A model generated the notes under the pieces. The model searched no databases. It was not told the origin of the DNA and worked only from the letters and a program-made list of their open reading frames with translations. From positions 388,056 to 452,055 of the forward strand of contig NZ_WQFE01000004.1 in NCBI RefSeq assembly GCF_013033965.1: a stretch of 64,000 nt of DNA, written 5' to 3'. This DNA comes from Ruegeria atlantica. Lineage in GTDB: Bacteria > Pseudomonadota > Alphaproteobacteria > Rhodobacterales > Rhodobacteraceae. The first letter of the stretch is position 1; each line of letters starts with the position of its first letter. The translations under genes and the position numbers were made by a program. Shown here one piece after another: positions 60,674 to 64,000 of the stretch.

Positions 60674-61888
60674 ATGACGCTTCCACCAAACGTTCATGCC
60701 GCCGAACCCATCCCCCCAGCAGCCCGAGAAGCCATCGACGCCTTGATGCAGTCGGGAGACCTGTTTCGCTATACCGCGCCGCAGGACGCGCCTGTTGCAT
60801 TGCTTGAGGCCGAATTTGCCAAGCTGCTGGGCAGTAAATACGCGCTGGCAGTATCCTCTTGCTCGGCTGCCCTGTTCCTGTCGCTCAAGGCACTTGGTCT
60901 GCCGCGGGACGCGCGGGTATTGATCCCCGGCTTCACCTTCGCCGCCGTTCCGTCTTCGGTCGTGCACGCAGACTGCATTCCGGTCCTGTGCGAAGTGGGT
61001 GAGAACTATCGCATCGACATGGCCGATTTCGAGGCCAAACTGGACGGTGTTCAGGCCGTGATCATCAGCCATATGCGCGGCCACACTTCGGATATGGACG
61101 CCATCATGGCGCTGTGTGACGCCCGCGATATCCCTGTGATCGAGGACGCTGCGCACTCTCTGGGTACAACCTGGCACGGGCGCAACATCGGGACCATCGG
61201 AAAGATCGGCTGTTTCTCGTTCCAGTCCTACAAGATGATCAACGCCGGCGAAGGCGGCATTCTGATTACCGACGACGCCGATCTGGTGGCGCAGGCCGTG
61301 ATCATGTCGGGCGCATACGAACATAACTGGAAGAAGCACAAAGGACCGCAAGGCGACAACTCGCCCGAGTTGGAGCAGGCCTTTGCCCGCTGGCAGAACC
61401 AATTGCCGCTGTATAACTTGCGGATGAGCAACCTCAGCGCTGCAGTGATCCGGCCACAAATCCCGGAACTTGCGCGTCGTGTGCGTGATGGCCTGTCCAA
61501 CCACGACTATGTCGCCGACCGGTTGAATACATCGCCCCTTATCGATGTGCCCGCCCCGCTTGCGCCCGAACGCCGGGCACCGGATTCCATTCAGTTCAAC
61601 CTTGTGGGCATGGGCGACGACGATATCCGCGCCTTTGCCACGGCAGCCGAGGCGCGGGGCGTCAAAGTACAGGTCTTTGGTTTGAGCCAGGACAACGCCC
61701 GCGCGTTCTGGAACTGGCAATTCCTGCCGGAGAAATTCGAGCTGCCACAAACCCGCGCCATGCTTATGAAGGCCTGCGACGTCCGGCTGCCAGTCCGCCT
61801 GACCCGCGAAGAGCTGGATGTGATTTCAGATATCCTGCTGGCCTCTGTGGGTGAAGTTACTGGCCCGGTTCCAGTCTATGGAACCTGA
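60674..61888 (+). CDS. DegT/DnrJ/EryC1-family PLP aminotransferase
   Basis: Encodes 404 residues. PLP motifs: GSKYALAVSSCSAALFLSLKAL, VIEDAAHSLG (Asp158 pairs with the PLP nitrogen), and FSFQSYKMINAGEGG with Schiff-base Lys187. Members transaminate sugar nucleotides or make unusual amino-cyclitols and amino acids. ATG at 60674 is preferred over an in-frame TTG 15 bases upstream. No sugar-nucleotide genes are near, so the substrate is open. Confidence 0.87.
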   Translation: MTLPPNVHAAEPIPPAAREAIDALMQSGDLFRYTAPQDAPVALLEAEFAKLLGSKYALAVSSCSAALFLSLKALGLPRDARVLIPGFTFAAVPSSVVHADCIPVLCEVGENYRIDMADFEAKLDGVQAVIISHMRGHTSDMDAIMALCDARDIPVIEDAAHSLGTTWHGRNIGTIGKIGCFSFQSYKMINAGEGGILITDDADLVAQAVIMSGAYEHNWKKHKGPQGDNSPELEQAFARWQNQLPLYNLRMSNLSAAVIRPQIPELARRVRDGLSNHDYVADRLNTSPLIDVPAPLAPERRAPDSIQFNLVGMGDDDIRAFATAAEARGVKVQVFGLSQDNARAFWNWQFLPEKFELPQTRAMLMKACDVRLPVRLTREELDVISDILLASVGEVTGPVPVYGT

Positions 61889-61891
61889 CGA

Positions 61892-62650
61892 CTAAGGCCC
61901 AAGGTCAAACAAATCGACCGGCAAGAAAAGCGCTGTTATCCCCTCGGGGGTTGCAGCCACGCGGGACAATGCTCCGACAACCTGCAAGCCAGTTTCCGTC
62001 TCAGCCAAGAGAGGCGCACCAGAATCCCCCATCATGACAGGGCACGCCGCCAACAGGACCCCACTCGAATGGCGGCGCGGCTGGCAAACCATTGTTCTGC
62101 TCAGCACATGGGGCCGGATACCCGGATACCCCGCAACAAATGTATCTGCTGCGCCCACTTTCGCCAGTGGCAGAATGCCGACCTGTTCGCCAATCGGCGT
62201 GTTGAGTTCCAGAACGGCCCAATCCAAGTCGGCCGTGTCATCAAACCGGCCTTCAATGCCTTGTTTAGGATGGAGCCGATATGCTTTCACGTCCGAAACC
62301 GCTGCAGCCTCTCCGCGCTGGTAACCGGCAGCAAAGCGGATGCTTGATGGGGGAATCCATCGTTGTCGCGCAGAATTGTACAGGCAATGGGCTGCAGTCA
62401 GGACAAGATCGTCCGAAACCAGAACTCCGGTGCAGTGTGACCGCTGATCCCGACTGGCGAAATTGACACGCCCTATCGCACGCCATGGCGGCTGATCAGC
62501 TGCAAGAACCTCTCGCGCGCGAATTGAATCACAGCCGACTTGGGTCCGAGTCCCCAGCGTGCAAATCCGGGACCACTGATCCGAGAAGACGCCCTGCGCC
62601 AACGCGGGTTGCATCCAAAGTAGCGCCATACTCAGGATCAACCACCGCAT
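61892..62650 (-). CDS. secreted trypsin-like serine protease (S1 family)
   Basis: Encodes 252 residues. Signal peptide MRWLILSMALLWMQPALA, then a chymotrypsin-fold domain with complete triad: His88 (LTAAHCL), Asp143 (DLDWAVLEL), Ser210 (MMGDSGAPLL). Cysteines at 73/89 and elsewhere fit family disulfides. There is no obvious activation peptide beyond a short pro-region, and no PDZ domain, so it is not DegP-like. It is convergent with the DegT gene and 11 bases from phaR. Confidence 0.87.
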   Translation of the reverse strand: MRWLILSMALLWMQPALAQGVFSDQWSRICTLGTRTQVGCDSIRAREVLAADQPPWRAIGRVNFASRDQRSHCTGVLVSDDLVLTAAHCLYNSARQRWIPPSSIRFAAGYQRGEAAAVSDVKAYRLHPKQGIEGRFDDTADLDWAVLELNTPIGEQVGILPLAKVGAADTFVAGYPGIRPHVLSRTMVCQPRRHSSGVLLAACPVMMGDSGAPLLAETETGLQVVGALSRVAATPEGITALFLPVDLFDLGP

Positions 62651-62661
62651 CTTTGGTCGCG

Positions 62662-63216
62662 TCAGTTCAGTTTTGACAGCTTTTGCTGCAAATCCGCCAG
62701 TTGTTTTTTGATGTCGTCCAGATCTTCCTTGGGCTCAGACTTGGCTTCATCGTCCTTGTCCGGGCCGGACCAACCACCGGACAGCCCGCCTGTCATTGCC
62801 TTCAGGAACGCCTGCTGTTGCGCTTGCAATGCATCGAATCCCGGCATCTGGGACATCGGGTTCATCGCGTTCATGTTTTCCATCATCTTGTTCTGGTTTT
62901 CCCGCAGCATCTCGAAAGAGCTTTGCAGAAATTGCGGCATCATTCCGCCGCCCGGCAACATGTAGCTGCGCACAAGATCGTTAAGTACGTTCACCGGCAG
63001 TACGTTTTCACCGCGGCTTTCGTGTTCAGCAATGATCTGCAGTAGATATTGCCGTGTCAGATCATCACCTGACTTGAGGTCGATAATCTGCACTTCCCGT
63101 CCGTCCCGAATAAACGACGCAATGTCTTCGAGCGTGACGTAGTCACTGGTCTCAGTGTTGTACAGCCGACGGCTGGCGTAACGCTTGATCAACAGTGGTT
63201 TTTCTTGTTCCGACAC
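62662..63216 (-). CDS. phaR: polyhydroxyalkanoate synthesis repressor PhaR
   Basis: Encodes 184 residues. The N-terminal DNA-binding domain is diagnostic: PLLIKRYASRRLYNTETSDYVTLEDIASFIRDGREVQIIDLKSGDDLTR. A PHB-accumulation regulatory region with Met/Gln-rich PGGGMMPQFLQSSFEML follows, then a coiled-coil C-terminus. PhaR binds PHB and represses phasin and its own gene. It sits directly downstream of phasin copy 2, the canonical phaC-phaP-phaR order, 135 bases after the phasin stop with a terminator between. Confidence 0.94.
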   Translation of the reverse strand: MSEQEKPLLIKRYASRRLYNTETSDYVTLEDIASFIRDGREVQIIDLKSGDDLTRQYLLQIIAEHESRGENVLPVNVLNDLVRSYMLPGGGMMPQFLQSSFEMLRENQNKMMENMNAMNPMSQMPGFDALQAQQQAFLKAMTGGLSGGWSGPDKDDEAKSEPKEDLDDIKKQLADLQQKLSKLN

Positions 63217-63270
63217 CGTTTACCCTCCCCAAGGATGATGCATTGCAGCAGAGATTATGCGAGCGCAGCA

Positions 63271-63302
63271 CAAAAAGAAAGGGCAGGTCTTAGGACCTGC
63301 CC
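63271..63302 (-). terminator. phasin gene terminator, copy 2
   Basis: Same hairpin as at 27521-27552 (GGGCAGGTC / GACCTGCCC with TTTCTTTTTG tail). It separates phaP from phaR. Confidence 0.9.
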
Positions 63303-63351
63303 TGCGCGATAGCACCTTTTGGGAGGAGTTGGTGCGCCTCGCGGCGTTTGC

Positions 63352-63795
63352 TTACTTGGCGGCAGCTTTTTTGGCAGCTGCGGTCACGTCGTTGGTGGCT
63401 TTTTTGACAGCCGCGGTTGCGTCTTCGGCTGCGTCTTTGCCGGCCGCCATCAGCAGCTCAACGGTTTCGGACTGAACTTTCTTCGCGATCTCAGCGAAGG
63501 CCGCCATGTTTTCAGCTGCAACTTCAGCCGAGGCGCTGGCGAAGTCGGTTGCCGCTTTGGCGTAGTCTGCAGGCTCGGCCTTGGCTTTCGACATCTCGGT
63601 CAGCTTGGCCAGGGTGTCCTTGGTCCATTTGTTCGAAATCTCAGCCGACTTTTCAGCCGCTTCCAGCGCAACACCCGACAGCTTTTCGTTCAGCGTCGCG
63701 GTCGATTTGAAAGCACCTTCCAGAGCGGTGGTGTCAACGGGGAACGCGCCCATAACGTCTTTCAGGGTCGCGGTGAAGTCTTGCGTCTTTGCCAT
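63352..63795 (-). CDS. phaP: phasin family protein, copy 2 (PHB granule protein)
   Basis: Encodes 147 residues, identical to the product of 27602-28045. The gene is flanked by the end of phaC upstream and phaR downstream, so this is the native locus. The helical, Ala/Lys-rich composition and basic C-terminal tail suit a granule-coating protein. Upstream PhaR-type sites imply repression by the neighbouring PhaR until PHB accumulates. Confidence 0.94.
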   Translation of the reverse strand: MAKTQDFTATLKDVMGAFPVDTTALEGAFKSTATLNEKLSGVALEAAEKSAEISNKWTKDTLAKLTEMSKAKAEPADYAKAATDFASASAEVAAENMAAFAEIAKKVQSETVELLMAAGKDAAEDATAAVKKATNDVTAAAKKAAAK

Positions 63796-63861
63796 TGTCT
63801 TAAATCCTTTTGCCGAACCGGGCCCACCCCGGCTTTCATCAGCTTGAGGGCAATATGGATG

Positions 63862-63902
63862 CCGCAGTGCAGCATTGCAAGATTTTTCTTGCTGCAATGC
63901 AG
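63862..63902. promoter_or_regulatory. candidate PhaR operators before phasin copy 2
   Basis: CTGCAATGCAG at 63892-63902 and the near match CCGCAGTGCAG at 63862-63872, in the phaC-phaP gap. Identical to copy 1. Confidence 0.65.
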
Positions 63903-63927
63903 AATAAATCCATCCGGCGCTTTGGAA

Positions 63928-64000
63928 TCAGTTACTTGCCTTGACCCGCACATAGGTCCCGGGCGCCGGGGCCAATGCAGGATGGGCCGAATCGCCGGTC
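63928..64000 (-). CDS. phaC: phaC, PHB synthase (3' end only)
   Basis: The last 24 codons are visible, reading TGDSAHPALAPAPGTYVRV and KASN before the stop at 63928. This is the typical C-terminal tail of class I PHB synthase. The gene continues beyond the window, and its position upstream of phaP is canonical. Confidence 0.75.
   Translation of the reverse strand, partial: TGDSAHPALAPAPGTYVRVKASN

Larger units (their letters stand above)
63261..64000. repeat. direct repeat, copy 2 (phasin block), duplicated at 27511-28250
   Basis: Same orientation as copy 1, offset 35,750 bases, 8 mismatches in 740 and no gaps. The last 200 bases (promoter and phaC end) are identical. The copy runs off the right edge. 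Canonical gene context makes this the likely source copy. Confidence 0.97.

Noticed and set aside
1..64000. tRNA, rRNA and CRISPR features
   Set aside because: Intergenic stretches were read for T-loop-like motifs, rRNA-like sequence and regularly spaced short repeats, and none was found. The reading was by eye, so a degenerate small RNA could be missed.

Overview
The window reads as chromosomal DNA of a marine Roseobacter-clade alphaproteobacterium (Rhodobacteraceae). This is inferred from gene content: four-subunit sarcosine oxidase, a lactate TRAP operon with both lactate dehydrogenases, a hmu heme-uptake cluster with a TGA-N9-TCA iron box, polyhydroxybutyrate (PHB) genes in the phaC-phaP-phaR order, and several small families common in that clade. 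Almost all sequence is coding. I found no tRNA, rRNA, CRISPR array or insertion sequence.

Layout. 0.2-5.2 kb: RND efflux pair. 5.3-10.1 kb: small secreted protein, Atm1-type ABC exporter, LysM envelope protein, LOG-family protein, host-attachment-like protein. 10.5-12.9 kb: LysR regulator divergent from a BesD-like Fe/2OG oxygenase and a cysteine hydrolase. 13.1-16.1 kb: Fe superoxide dismutase, FkbM methyltransferase, three tandem related secreted proteins. 16.3-21.5 kb: soxBDAG. 21.7-23.7 kb: ccmI, yqgF, DUF1289. 23.9-27.4 kb: double SpoIIAA-like protein, PhyH-type oxygenase coupled to a TauE permease, dusA. 27.5-34.9 kb: phbB-aceE-aceF-lpdA followed by a pntA fragment, a frameshifted phaC 3' fragment and a phasin gene. 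35.1-42.4 kb: lactate operon (dctP-dctQM-lldD-dld) and divergent lldR. 42.4-51.2 kb: tonB/exbDD/exbB, hmuR and divergent hmuSTUV. 51.2-54.6 kb: TetR regulator and a divergent IorAB-type molybdenum hydroxylase. 54.8-59.5 kb: gamma-glutamyl-amine (polyamine) catabolism. 59.5-62.7 kb: SUMF1-like protein, DegT aminotransferase, trypsin-like protease. 62.7-64 kb: phaR, phaP and the 3' end of phaC.

The most striking structure is a direct repeat. The phasin gene with its promoter, its terminator and part of phaC occurs twice, 35,750 bases apart: 27511-28250 and 63261-64000. The repeat is colinear over at least 740 bases with 8 differences, and the two phasin proteins are identical. The copy at the window end sits in the canonical phaC-phaP-phaR context. 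The other copy lies behind the pyruvate dehydrogenase operon, joined to a truncated pntA start, so it looks like a duplicative insertion. It places a phasin behind phbB and the acetyl-CoA-forming enzyme.

Regulatory sites are well preserved. They include paired palindromes before the TetR-flanked operon and before both units of the glutamylamide locus, FadR-type sites in the lldR/dctP divergon, an iron box between hmuR and hmuS, direct repeats before soxB, two palindromes before phbB, and a hairpin over the ribosome-binding site of the DegT gene. Functional calls rest on family recognition by eye; no database search was run.
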